Shown piece by piece: positions 53,850-62,487 of a stretch of DNA of 64,000 nucleotides (position 1 is the stretch's first letter; each line of letters opens with the position of its first letter). The stretch is taken from contig JAYODU010000005.1 in the NCBI GenBank assembly GCA_038106445.1, positions 1-64,000 of the forward strand. Direction: 5' to 3'. The notes below the pieces were generated by a model, which saw only the letters and a program-made list of their open reading frames with translations, did not search any database and had not been told where the DNA came from. The stretch is from Pseudemcibacter sp038106445. GTDB taxonomy: Bacteria > Pseudomonadota > Alphaproteobacteria > Sphingomonadales > Emcibacteraceae. The position numbers and the translations under genes are program-made.

Positions 53850-54956
53850 TTGACGCGTGAACTTATAATTTCATTAGACGCGATGGGTGGCGATCACGCG
53901 CCCGATATTGTCATTGAAGGAGCAAGTATTGCGCGTGAAAGAGTGCCGAATTTGCGTTTTATTATATTCGGTGATGAAACAAGGATAGTACCGCTACTTA
54001 CCCGTTTTCCCATTCTGAAAAACTGTGTAGAAGTTTGCCACACTGATAAAGTAATTTCGGCTGATGAAAAGCCTAGTCAGGCTCTGCGTCGTGGTCGTGA
54101 TTCTAGCATGGCACAGTCAATACAGGTAGTAAAGGACGGCAAGGCGCATGCAGCAGTTTCGGCTGGTAATACAGGTGCTCAAATGGCGCTTGCTAAGTTT
54201 ATACTTAGAACCATGCCTGGTATTGATAGACCCGCTCTTGCGACTTTAATTCCGACAACCCGTGGTGAAAGTGTTATGCTTGATCTTGGTGCGAATGTTG
54301 AATGTGACGAAAATAACCTTGTACAGTTTGCGATCATGGGTGCGGCTTTTGCGCGGACAGTGCTTTTAGTTTCCAAGCCTACAGTTGCTATTCTTAATGT
54401 TGGTGTTGAAGAGCTTAAGGGGAGCGATGTGATCAAGGAAGCTGACCGCATCCTTAGAGAAGCCAATATTCCTATGAATTATAAGGGATTTACTGAAGGA
54501 CATGGCCTTGGTGGCGGCGAAGTAGATGTTGTCGTTACAGATGGATTTACAGGAAATATTGCCCTTAAAACTGCCGAGGGTACAGCTAAAATGATAGCAA
54601 ACCTGCTGAAGCGTTCACTCAATGAAAATTTAGTTTCAAAAATAGGCGCTCTTTTTGCAAGTTCGTCGTTGCAATCGCTCAAAAATCATCTGGATCCGAA
54701 TAATCACAATGGCGCCGTATTTATGGGTTTAAATGGATTGGTTATAAAAAGTCATGGTGGTGCGACCGCAAGTGGTTTTGCAAGTGCGATTGGCGTGGCT
54801 ATTGATATGGCAGAGAATGATCTTGCTGGCAAGATTACGCGTGATTTGACAAATTTTAACAGTACAGTTGAAGAACCTGATGAAGAAAAACCTGATGAGG
54901 TGGAAGACATGAATGACGATACTATTGTGGAAATGAATATCAAGGAAAAAAAATAA
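53850..54956 (+). CDS. plsX: Phosphate acyltransferase PlsX
   Basis: PlsX moves the acyl chain from acyl-ACP to phosphate, the first step of phosphatidic acid synthesis. It is 368 residues, TTG start. ISLDAMGGDHAPDIVIEGA is the N-terminal signature, and HTDKVISADEKPSQALRRGRDSSM and GLNGLVIKSHGGATASGF are conserved. The last ~25 residues form an unusual acidic tail (PDEEKPDEVEDMNDD), not needed for the fold. The stop overlaps the fabH start. Confidence 0.95.
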   Translation: MTRELIISLDAMGGDHAPDIVIEGASIARERVPNLRFIIFGDETRIVPLLTRFPILKNCVEVCHTDKVISADEKPSQALRRGRDSSMAQSIQVVKDGKAHAAVSAGNTGAQMALAKFILRTMPGIDRPALATLIPTTRGESVMLDLGANVECDENNLVQFAIMGAAFARTVLLVSKPTVAILNVGVEELKGSDVIKEADRILREANIPMNYKGFTEGHGLGGGEVDVVVTDGFTGNIALKTAEGTAKMIANLLKRSLNENLVSKIGALFASSSLQSLKNHLDPNNHNGAVFMGLNGLVIKSHGGATASGFASAIGVAIDMAENDLAGKITRDLTNFNSTVEEPDEEKPDEVEDMNDDTIVEMNIKEKK

Positions 54957-55933
54957 TGCCCGTCATTCGTTCCGTGGTTGCTGGTACAGGGTCATACCTC
55001 CCTGAAAAAATCCTCACAAATAATGATTTGGAAAAAATGGTTGATACCACTGATGAGTGGATTATTGAACGAACCGGTATTAAACGGCGCCACATAGCGG
55101 CTGATGATGAGGTTACGTCAGACCTTGCAGTGAAGGCCGCAAATAAAGCGTTAGCCAGTGCGGGAATTAATGCTGATCAAATTGATCTTATCGTTCTGGC
55201 AACATCGACTGCTGATCAGACATTTCCCTCTACGGCTACAACCGTACAGCGAAAACTGGGGATTACAAAAGGTGCCGCGTTTGACGTGCAAGCTGTCTGC
55301 TCAGGTTTTGTTTATGCCCTTACAACTGCTGATAATTTTATAAAAGCCGGGCAGGCTAAAAATGCGCTCGTCATTGGAGCAGAAATTTTTTCACGCATTC
55401 TTGACTGGGAAGATCGGACAACTTGTGTTCTTTTTGGTGACGGTGCTGGTGCAGTCGTATTAACGGCGACAGCCGGTGTGGGTGATAATACTGATCAGGG
55501 AATTTTATCATCGCGTATTCATTCAGACGGTCGTTATAATGATCTGCTTTATGTTGATGGTGGTGTATCTTCTACAGGGACTATTGGACATCTTCGCATG
55601 AAAGGCCGGGAAGTTTTTCGTCATGCAGTTGTTAATCTTGCTTCTGTCGTCGGTGAAGTATTAGAAGGTTGTGGTATGGTATCAGCTGATATCGATTTAA
55701 TAGTACCGCATCAAGCCAATAAACGCATTCTTGACGGCACAGCGCGTAAACTCAATGTCCCACTGGATAAGGTCGTTATAACAGTAGAAGACCATGCAAA
55801 TACATCGGCTGCTTCGATCCCGCTGGCTTTGGATGTAGCCGTAAAAGATGGCCGAATCACCCGTGGAGATATATTGATTTTAGAAGCGATGGGCGGTGGA
55901 TTCACATGGGGAGCTTGCTTGCTACGGTGGTAA
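54956..55933 (+). CDS. fabH: Beta-ketoacyl-ACP synthase III
   Basis: FabH starts fatty-acid synthesis by condensing acetyl-CoA with malonyl-ACP. It is 325 residues. The catalytic Cys is in DVQAVCSGFVYAL, His in VPHQANKRI and Asn in VEDHANTSAASIPLAL; the N-terminal TTDEWIIERTGIKRRH is intact. It is co-transcribed with plsX. Confidence 0.97.
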   Translation: MPVIRSVVAGTGSYLPEKILTNNDLEKMVDTTDEWIIERTGIKRRHIAADDEVTSDLAVKAANKALASAGINADQIDLIVLATSTADQTFPSTATTVQRKLGITKGAAFDVQAVCSGFVYALTTADNFIKAGQAKNALVIGAEIFSRILDWEDRTTCVLFGDGAGAVVLTATAGVGDNTDQGILSSRIHSDGRYNDLLYVDGGVSSTGTIGHLRMKGREVFRHAVVNLASVVGEVLEGCGMVSADIDLIVPHQANKRILDGTARKLNVPLDKVVITVEDHANTSAASIPLALDVAVKDGRITRGDILILEAMGGGFTWGACLLRW

Positions 55934-56073
55934 TGCACATTTTTTGTGTGACATTTTTACCTTTTTTCTTATTTTTGTATGTAAACTAGTCTATTAGGAA
56001 CTATACGCATCCCTTTGATATTGACCGTATAATTATGCTACAGTAGGCTGGTAAGAAAATAAGAGGTAGGATC

Positions 56074-56364
56074 ATGAGTGGAAAAACAGTTACAAGAGCT
56101 GACTTAATCGAAGCAGTTTATCAGGAGGTAGGGCTTTCAAGGAATGAGTCAGCTGACCTTGTAGAAACCGTTCTCGATGAAATTTCTAGTAACCTGACTA
56201 ATGGAGAAAATGTGAAAATTTCTTCATTTGGGAGTTTTATTGTTCGCGATAAAGGTGGCCGCATAGGTCGCAATCCAAAAACCGGTGAAGAAGTTCCTAT
56301 TGAACCAAGGCGTGTTCTGGTTTTTAGACCTTCGCAGGTTCTGAAAAATCGCGTCAGTAAATAA
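56074..56364 (+). CDS. ihfA: Integration host factor subunit alpha
   Basis: This 96-residue DNA-bending protein of the HU/IHF family has FGSFIVRDKGGRIGRNPKTGEEVPIEPRRVLVFRPS as arm and C-terminal part with the proline that inserts between base pairs (IGRNPKTGE). It is in the usual fabH-ihfA-merR order. About 140 bases of AT-rich leader suggest its own promoter. Confidence 0.96.
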   Translation: MSGKTVTRADLIEAVYQEVGLSRNESADLVETVLDEISSNLTNGENVKISSFGSFIVRDKGGRIGRNPKTGEEVPIEPRRVLVFRPSQVLKNRVSK

Positions 56365-56439
56365 TAATAGTAAAAATTGAGCAGTTGATGCCGCTGTTTC
56401 AGGGAAAGTATAACTGTGTAAAGAAAGAAATTGAGCTAA

Positions 56440-56859
56440 ATGTCAGCCTCAAAACATGCGAAATCACCTAATGCTTTTAGAACGATCAGCGAGGTAGCTG
56501 ATAGCATAGGGATTCCCCAGCATGTATTAAGGTTCTGGGAAAGCAAATTCAGTCAAATTAAGCCGATGAAACGTGGCGGTGGACGGCGCTACTACCGACC
56601 CGAAGATGTTGACATCATCGAGGCAATCAGAAGGCTTCTTCATGATGATGGTTATACGATTAAGGGTGCGCAAAAACTACTCCGCGAACATGGTGTCAAA
56701 GCAGTTGTTCAACAAACATATGTTGTCCATAATATTGAAGAGGTGCCAACTTTGCCGGAAGCATCAAATGAAGATTTGCCGGATGGTAAGTCAATTAAAA
56801 CTATTCGTGATGACCTTGAACGGATAAGACAGAATTTAGCAGAATCTTTAAGAAAATAG
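56440..56859 (+). CDS. MerR-family regulator
   Basis: This 139-residue MerR-type DNA-binding protein has the helix-turn-helix ISEVADSIGIPQHVLRFWESKF (residues ~17-38), the wing KRGGGRRYYRPEDVDII, and a short coiled region ending EDLPDGKSIKTIRDDLERIRQNL. It is the standard neighbour of ihfA in alphaproteobacteria; its targets are not known to me. There is no effector domain. Confidence 0.9.
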   Translation: MSASKHAKSPNAFRTISEVADSIGIPQHVLRFWESKFSQIKPMKRGGGRRYYRPEDVDIIEAIRRLLHDDGYTIKGAQKLLREHGVKAVVQQTYVVHNIEEVPTLPEASNEDLPDGKSIKTIRDDLERIRQNLAESLRK

Positions 56860-56895
56860 ATAGTACATAAGTGATACTATTGATTATTTAGGTCA

Positions 56896-57780
56896 ATGAA
56901 CCATACTTCCCGAAAAAATATCCTGATAATATATAATCCTGCTGCTGGAGCAGGATCGATAAAGAAACTGGACGCCGTTATTGAAATAATCAGGAGTAAG
57001 GGAATAAATGTAACTAAGTCTAAAACCCGTTATGCGGGTCACGCACAGGAAATAGCAGCCCAGTCAAAAAATAAAAATTATGATCTTGTCGTTGCTGCTG
57101 GTGGAGACGGTACCATGAACGAAGTGGTAAACGGCATCTATCCCGGCAAAATGCCTGTCGCAATTATCCCTTTGGGCACAGTTAACGTGCTAGCATTGGA
57201 GATAGGCTTAAAGAAAACGGTTAGGTCTATTGCTGATTATATTGCATATGGGTGCGCAAAACCCTGCTGGCTGGGCCGTTCCAATGACCGGTATTTTTTA
57301 TTGATGATGAGTGCCGGATATGATGCGAAAGCCGTAGCTTATGTAAATAAATCACTGAAAATTGTTATTGGTAAACTGGCTTACATGTTTTCCTTTATAA
57401 AAACATTAATTGGTACAAGCCCTTCGGTATATGATGTGGATATAGAAGCTAAAAAATATAAATGTTTTAATGTGATCGTAAGCAATAGCAGGCTTTACGG
57501 TGGCAATTTTATAAGCGCACCGGAAGCAGGTCTTGATAAAAATTATCTCGTGATATCCATGACACAAAAGGGCGGACGGATTAACGCGCTTAAATATGCT
57601 TTATGCATGTTTATGGGGCGATATCCAAAATTAAAGTCAGTCCAAAATATTAAGGCGATCAAGTGTTATATTCGCTGTCCAAATGCCCCGGAACCAATTC
57701 AGCTTGATGGTGATGCAACGGGTGAATTGCCAACGCAAATATCAGTTTCGGATGAATATATTATGCTATTGCGTCCCTAA
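56896..57780 (+). CDS. Diacylglycerol/lipid kinase family protein
   Basis: This is a 294-residue DAGK/YegS-type kinase. NPAAGAGSIKKLDAVI (residues 13-28), GGDGTMNEVVNGIYPG and IPLGTVNVLALEIG form the nucleotide site. In YegS-type enzymes GTGNDFAR is usual; here it reads GTVNVLAL. It phosphorylates a lipid such as diacylglycerol or sphingosine-like base. Its stop overlaps the convergent lipoprotein gene by four bases. Confidence 0.88.
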   Translation: MNHTSRKNILIIYNPAAGAGSIKKLDAVIEIIRSKGINVTKSKTRYAGHAQEIAAQSKNKNYDLVVAAGGDGTMNEVVNGIYPGKMPVAIIPLGTVNVLALEIGLKKTVRSIADYIAYGCAKPCWLGRSNDRYFLLMMSAGYDAKAVAYVNKSLKIVIGKLAYMFSFIKTLIGTSPSVYDVDIEAKKYKCFNVIVSNSRLYGGNFISAPEAGLDKNYLVISMTQKGGRINALKYALCMFMGRYPKLKSVQNIKAIKCYIRCPNAPEPIQLDGDATGELPTQISVSDEYIMLLRP

Positions 57781-58292
57781 TTTTGTACTCCGTTTGTCGC
57801 AATTAAATCATCAATTACGTCTTCGGAATAATCAAGCAGTCCTCCAAAAGCCTTGGCAATTTCACGTCTTGCCGATTGGTCATAATTCTTTTGTGTTATT
57901 AACTCGGCTTTTCTGGCTTTAAGGGCTTTGTATTTTTCCAAAGTATCCCCCTTATAAATGACGAATAATGTAAGCCCATCGGTTAGAGAGGCGGGAAATA
58001 AATCTGTTACAAGAAAATCATCTTCGCGGTAGTACAGAACGCCGTTGCGGTCCGTGGTATTTTTGATGACAGTTTCCCATTTATCAGCTTCTTCCGTCGT
58101 GAACATTTCACTAAGACCGATTTGTTTTACATCCATTTTAACCACTTCGGCGAAGGCGGCCACGACACCCATATGAAAATGGATATTATCCGTTGTAAAT
58201 TCTTCCAGATTAATTTCTTCGGCGGTTGTTTCCTGGGAACAGCTGCTTAGGATAAATGGCATGAGTAATATGAATGACAGTTTTTTGATCAT
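57777..58292 (-). CDS. Putative lipoprotein of unknown function
   Basis: From the ATG at 58292 the protein has 171 residues and begins MIKKLSFILLMPFILSSCSQE, a lipoprotein signal peptide with lipobox LSSC. The rest is soluble, with helical segments (EKYKALKARKAELITQ) and no recognised motif. An earlier ATG at 58343 would add 17 residues ahead of the signal peptide and is unlikely. I do not recognise the family. Confidence 0.75.
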   Translation of the reverse strand: MIKKLSFILLMPFILSSCSQETTAEEINLEEFTTDNIHFHMGVVAAFAEVVKMDVKQIGLSEMFTTEEADKWETVIKNTTDRNGVLYYREDDFLVTDLFPASLTDGLTLFVIYKGDTLEKYKALKARKAELITQKNYDQSARREIAKAFGGLLDYSEDVIDDLIATNGVQN

Positions 58293-58401
58293 TTTAATTT
58301 CCGATTTTAATATTTTTTGAAATGGTATAAATAATTTCACCAAAGATCAATTGGCCTGTTGCGGTAATGTTGTGCAGTCGTTATATTGCACCACCATTTA
58401 A

Positions 58402-58478
58402 CGGAATGTAGCGCAGCATGGTAGCGCGCTTCACTGGGGGTGAAGAGGTCGCAGGTTCAAATCCTGTCATTCCGACCA
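58402..58478 (+). tRNA. tRNA-Pro (anticodon GGG)
   Basis: CGGAATG pairs with CATTCCG, the anticodon arm is CTTCA-CTGGGGG-TGAAG with GGG at 34-36, and the T arm is CGCAGGTTCAAATCCTG. CCA is encoded. 77 bases including CCA. Confidence 0.95.
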
Positions 58479-58483
58479 TTTTT

Positions 58484-58520
58484 TAAGCCTCTAACTATTT
58501 TTTAGTTAGGGGCTTTATTT
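58484..58520 (+). terminator. Terminator after tRNA-Pro
   Basis: AAGCCTCTAACT and AGTTAGGGGCTT pair over 12 bases (one G-T) around a TTTTTT-containing loop, followed by TATTT. Confidence 0.8.
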
Positions 58521-58540
58521 GTGAATAAATTTAACTAATA

Positions 58541-58566
58541 CCGGTTCCGGCATTTGCCGGAACCGG
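58541..58566. repeat. Perfect inverted repeat, 11-bp arms
   Basis: CCGGTTCCGGC and GCCGGAACCGG enclose an ATTT loop. No T-run follows, so it is not a standard terminator. It could be a structure in a longer transcript, a protein binding dyad, or a REP-like element; a single copy was noticed in this window. Confidence 0.7.
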
Positions 58567-58709
58567 ACAGAGGTCAATGACTTGTGGGGGAACAATTCGT
58601 GTCATCGACATCATGTTCTTTAAATTAAGATAACGAACACATATTGACTGATGTGTATAAGGCAATGACGATAATTTTTATGGTTGTTACATTTTTTTGT
58701 GTAACGTTT

Positions 58710-58843
58710 TTGTGACCAGACCGTCTTTAAGTTACCCGCAGCGTTTGCGCCAGTGGCAGAGGTATACATATTCAACGTTCTCCTGGTAATCCTCCAGGTC
58801 CAACCTTTGTCACTGGAGCAAATCTATAAAATCTGGTGGCCTT
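58710..58843 (+). ncRNA. Candidate structured RNA upstream of the alanine racemase gene
   Basis: CCAGTGGCAGAGGT at 58750-58763 pairs with all 14 bases of 58803-58816 (two G-U pairs). Inside lies CCTGG/CCAGG (58782-58786 with 58794-58798), and outside ACCAGA/TCTGGT (58715-58720 with 58832-58837). The layout is a long interrupted hairpin of about 125 bases. It could be a 5' leader element for the gene at 58988, a riboswitch, or a separate small RNA such as a divergent 6S RNA. I do not recognise a known family. Confidence 0.4.
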
Positions 58844-58987
58844 ATGCGATATAAAGTCTTGTTCTTGTATATACAGGTCATGATATTTATGATGATATAG
58901 TCTGTAATTGACTGAAATATATATTTTTAAAATTACAAATTTCTATAAAATAGATAATATCATAATTATCGCAAATGGGAGGAACGA

Positions 58988-60217
58988 ATGTCAAAAATAA
59001 TGAAACTGAACAGAAGAGATTTTATTAAATTGGCCAGTACCGTGTCAGCCGGGGTTGTGCTTACCGGTTCATCAGCAACAATGGCCCGGGCACAGGAATC
59101 TGGCATGGCCGGACCACCGCCGCAAACGGTTGAAGATCAGTTTGATACATGGGTAGAACTTAACATTGATAACCTGAAGCATAATATTGCGGAAGTGCGC
59201 AAAAAAATAAATGGCCGCCCCATCATGGCAGTGGTCAAATGCAATGCTTACGGTCATGGGATTGTGGAAATTGCCCAAAGTATGGCACTCGAAGGGATCG
59301 AACATTTTGCGGTTGTAAAAATGGACGAAGGGGAACTGCTTAGACATAATCAGGTTAGTGGCATGATCCTTAATCTGGGGCCATTTTCAGCGCGGGATGC
59401 CCGTACCGCTATTACTCATAACATCAGTCAGTCAGTATTTTCCGATGCGGTCGATATTTTAAATGAAGAAGCGAGAAAGCTTAACCGTATCGCAAAAGTA
59501 CACATTAAAATTGATACTGGGCTTGGACGTGTCGGTGTTCCCTATAATATTGCAGATGCTTTTGTCGAAAAGGTTGCAGCACTTTCACATGTTGAAATTG
59601 AAGGTGTACTGACGGCCATGACAGAAGATGCCGACTTTAATCCGGTACAGATTGAACGTTTGAACGCCGTTTATGATAACGCGAAGGCAAAAGGCATCGA
59701 TTTGGGCATTCGCCATGCTGCCTCTAGTGCAGAAGTAGATCATGATCCCGGTTCACATCTTGATATGGTTCGGCCCGGCAGTGCACTTGTCGGGCTAGAG
59801 CCTATGCCCAATATGGATATAAAACCGGTTCTGGGTGTAAAAACGCGGGTAATTTATGTAAAGGATATGGAGCCGGGTGAATCAATAGGGTATCATCAGG
59901 CCTTCAAGATTGAAAAACCAATGCGTATTGCGACACTTCCGCTTGGCTATTCCGATGGGTTTTCTTTAAATAGCGTCAATAATGCAAATGTGATTATCAA
60001 GGGTAAAAAATATCCAATGATTGCCCTGATAACGGCCAATCATACATCAATTGATGTGACGGGTTCCGATGGAATTGAAATTGGCGATACGGTCACCATA
60101 ATTGGCAGGGATGGCAACGAAGAAATAACAAATACCGAATATTCGAACCAGACCGGCGGCCATGCGTATCATACGGCTAACTGTCTTAAGCCTTATCTGA
60201 CACGGTTAAAAGTATGA
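58988..60217 (+). CDS. alr: Tat-exported alanine racemase family enzyme
   Basis: This 409-residue PLP racemase begins MSKIMKLNRRDFIKLASTVSAG, a twin-arginine signal (R9-R10), cleaved near RAQE. The PLP lysine is K84 in AVVKCNAYGHG, with HIKIDTGLGRVGV in the barrel and the C-domain regions IGYHQAF and LGYSDGFSLNSVN. It should make D-alanine or racemise other amino acids in the periplasm, like broad-spectrum racemases. GGGAGGAACGA precedes the start. A cytosolic Alr for cell-wall synthesis should exist elsewhere. Confidence 0.9.
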   Translation: MSKIMKLNRRDFIKLASTVSAGVVLTGSSATMARAQESGMAGPPPQTVEDQFDTWVELNIDNLKHNIAEVRKKINGRPIMAVVKCNAYGHGIVEIAQSMALEGIEHFAVVKMDEGELLRHNQVSGMILNLGPFSARDARTAITHNISQSVFSDAVDILNEEARKLNRIAKVHIKIDTGLGRVGVPYNIADAFVEKVAALSHVEIEGVLTAMTEDADFNPVQIERLNAVYDNAKAKGIDLGIRHAASSAEVDHDPGSHLDMVRPGSALVGLEPMPNMDIKPVLGVKTRVIYVKDMEPGESIGYHQAFKIEKPMRIATLPLGYSDGFSLNSVNNANVIIKGKKYPMIALITANHTSIDVTGSDGIEIGDTVTIIGRDGNEEITNTEYSNQTGGHAYHTANCLKPYLTRLKV

Positions 60218-60233
60218 TCGGATAAATTGGAAT

Positions 60234-60911
60234 TTAAAGCAAATTCAGTGATTTAAAGCTGCTATGACCTCCTTTTGAGATAATAAGGTGATCATGGAGT
60301 ATAACCCCAAGCTGCTTTCCTATTTGATTGATTTGTTTGGTCATTTCAATGTCATCACGGCTTGGGGCAGGGTTTCCGCTGGGATGGTTATGTACCAGAA
60401 TGATGGCTGATGATCCCAATTCCAAGGCTCTTTTGATAATTTCGCGGGGATATACGGGGGTATGATCAATGGTCCCTTCATGCATTTTTTCATCAGCAAT
60501 AAGTCTGTTCCGCCGGTCAAGAAACAGCACGCTAAATTGTTCCTTCTTTTTATATGCGATCTGCGCGCTACAATAATCCAGTAGTGCCTGCCAGTTATTC
60601 AGGACGGGTTTTTCTAAAACTGCCCCTTCGGCAAGTTTTTGTGCTGTGGCTTCCGCAAGTTTCAAGATTGTAATGACATTTTCATCTACACCGGAAACGT
60701 CGGCTAGTCGTTCCGGTTCGGCACTGATGACTTCCGCGTATGATCCAAATATTCTAATAAGCTCTTTGGCCAGTGGTTTGAAATCGCGCCTGGGGATCGC
60801 GGTCATAAGTTGAAGTTCCAAAAGCTCATAATCTGCTAGGGCACTTAATCCCCCTTTTCGGAACCGTGCCTTTAGCCTTTCTCTATGTCCTTTTTGATGG
60901 TCATCAGCCAT
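60234..60911 (-). CDS. radC: RadC family JAB-domain protein
   Basis: The 225-residue protein has an N-terminal helix-hairpin-helix region (ADYELLELQLMTAIPRRDFKPLAKELIRIFG) and a C-terminal JAB/MPN domain with the metal motif HNHPSGNPAPSRDD (H-x-H...S...D). The family was once linked with DNA repair, but its real role is unsettled. It overlaps map by eight bases on the same strand. Confidence 0.93.
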   Translation of the reverse strand: MADDHQKGHRERLKARFRKGGLSALADYELLELQLMTAIPRRDFKPLAKELIRIFGSYAEVISAEPERLADVSGVDENVITILKLAEATAQKLAEGAVLEKPVLNNWQALLDYCSAQIAYKKKEQFSVLFLDRRNRLIADEKMHEGTIDHTPVYPREIIKRALELGSSAIILVHNHPSGNPAPSRDDIEMTKQINQIGKQLGVILHDHLIISKGGHSSFKSLNLL

Positions 60912-61725
60912 AGGGCGGTTTTGTATGACCCTCAGGTGAAAGTGTGAATATCTCTACACCGTCTGCTGTCACCCCCATACTATGCTCAAACTGTGCTGAT
61001 AATGATTTATCACGCGTCACAGCCGTCCAGTCATCCGCCAGAACCTTTACATCTTTTGTGCCCAGATTAATCATGGGTTCGATCGTAAAGAACATACCTT
61101 CTTTCAGTACGGCCCCTTCGCCCGGCCGGCCATAATGAAGCACATTCGGGCTATCGTGAAAAATACGGCCAAGGCCATGTCCACAAAAAACTTCAACGAC
61201 ACTGCAACGTTCACTATGTGCATATTGCTGGATTGCATAACCGATATCCCCCATTGTATTGCCGGGTTTTACCTGTTCAATACCACGCATCAGGCATTCA
61301 TATGTAATATCTACTAGGCGCTTGGCTTTTACACTTGGCTCCCCCACATAGAACATCCGGCTTGTATCGCCGTACCATCCATCAACAATTACTGTAACAT
61401 CAATATTGATGATATCCCCATTCTTCAGCTTTTTCGGGCCGGGTATCCCATGACAAACAACATGATTAATAGATGTGCAAATTGATTTTGGAAAACCATT
61501 ATAATTAAGTGGCGCACTAATGGCACCATGATCAGCAACGAAATCTGCACACAGCTTATCAAGTTCATCGGTTGTGATCCCCGGCTGAACGTGCGGTGTA
61601 ATCATATCCAGTGTCCGCGCAGCCAAATTGCCGGCTTTTCTCATGCCTTCAAAATCTGCGGGATCGTAAATTTTAATAGCACTTGTTGCTTCAACTGGTG
61701 CGTCTGATGCTTTTACATATCTCAT
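60904..61725 (-). CDS. map: Type I methionine aminopeptidase
   Basis: The enzyme removes N-terminal methionine. It is 273 residues. The five metal ligands are visible: the two Asp in INIDVTVIVDGWYGDTSRMF, His in FCGHGLGRIFH, Glu in FTIEPMINL and Glu in QFEHSMGV. Start overlaps the end of sfsA, so sfsA-map-radC form one operon, as in several alphaproteobacteria. Confidence 0.96.
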   Translation of the reverse strand: MRYVKASDAPVEATSAIKIYDPADFEGMRKAGNLAARTLDMITPHVQPGITTDELDKLCADFVADHGAISAPLNYNGFPKSICTSINHVVCHGIPGPKKLKNGDIINIDVTVIVDGWYGDTSRMFYVGEPSVKAKRLVDITYECLMRGIEQVKPGNTMGDIGYAIQQYAHSERCSVVEVFCGHGLGRIFHDSPNVLHYGRPGEGAVLKEGMFFTIEPMINLGTKDVKVLADDWTAVTRDKSLSAQFEHSMGVTADGVEIFTLSPEGHTKPPYG

Positions 61726-62435
61726 TCATTAACCAATACTGGAACAGTTTTATTCACTTTAATAGCCAAAGGTGAAACATCACATTTATAACAATATGCT
61801 TCAACACCTTTATCTTTTGCAACTTTTAACGCATCAGCATAAGTGGGGTCAATGTCTGATGCAATTCTCATGCCTTTAATGTCTGGCCTTTGTGCCAGGT
61901 ACAGCATGACACTTCGATAGCCTTGATCCACCATATCTCCCAATTCTTTAAGATGTTTGGTGCCGCGACTGGTGACGGCATCTGGAAATTCACCCATCCC
62001 TTTTTCGCGGCTCATGGTGACATTTTTAATTTCGACATAGCAATCAGGCTTGCCGTCAGTTGAACCGCTCAGAAATATATCAATTCGGCTGTTTTCACCG
62101 TATTTCATTTCTCTTTTTAAATTTTTATAACCCTGCAATTCTGAAATTGTGCCATCCAAAATTGCTTCCTCCACCAATTTGTTGGGCAGGGAAGTATTTA
62201 TGCCAACAGGTACGTTTTCTGCCTGAACGATTTCCCATTTATAATTTAATTTGGCGTTTGGGTTAGTCGCAGGCGAAAGCCATACTTCATTGCCTTCATC
62301 TTTTAAACCAAGCATTGACCCGCTATTAGCACAATGTGCAGTAACGATTTCGCCACTATCCAATTTAACATCTGCTAAAAAACGTTTATACCTTTTTATC
62401 AGGATACCGTGGAAAAGTTCATGTTCAAATTTCAT
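61722..62435 (-). CDS. sfsA: SfsA family DNA/RNA nuclease-like protein
   Basis: This 237-residue SfsA homologue has an N-terminal OB-like part with HCANSGSMLGL and the nuclease-like core SRIDIFLSGSTDGKPDCYVEIKNVTM (Asp, Glu-x-Lys) and FPDAVTSRGTKHLKEL. The E. coli protein was named for sugar fermentation stimulation; its biochemical role is uncertain. First gene of the sfsA-map-radC operon. Confidence 0.94.
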   Translation of the reverse strand: MKFEHELFHGILIKRYKRFLADVKLDSGEIVTAHCANSGSMLGLKDEGNEVWLSPATNPNAKLNYKWEIVQAENVPVGINTSLPNKLVEEAILDGTISELQGYKNLKREMKYGENSRIDIFLSGSTDGKPDCYVEIKNVTMSREKGMGEFPDAVTSRGTKHLKELGDMVDQGYRSVMLYLAQRPDIKGMRIASDIDPTYADALKVAKDKGVEAYCYKCDVSPLAIKVNKTVPVLVNE

Positions 62436-62487
62436 ATCTTACGATATAGTCTCAATTGAACGTGGATTCAATCAGGTTGACGGATAA

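Larger units (their letters stand above)
58521..58987. other. Intergenic region without a protein gene
   Basis: 467 bases between the tRNA-Pro terminator and the alanine racemase gene. It contains the 11-bp inverted repeat at 58541 and the candidate structured RNA near 58710-58843. No open frame of credible length was seen; the last 100 bases are very AT-rich and probably hold the promoter of the racemase. Confidence 0.7.

Noticed and set aside
58700..58850. Known riboswitch or 4.5S/6S RNA
   Set aside because: The stems are real in sequence but I could not match the conserved bases of TPP, FMN, cobalamin, glycine or SRP RNA, so it is kept only as an unnamed candidate.
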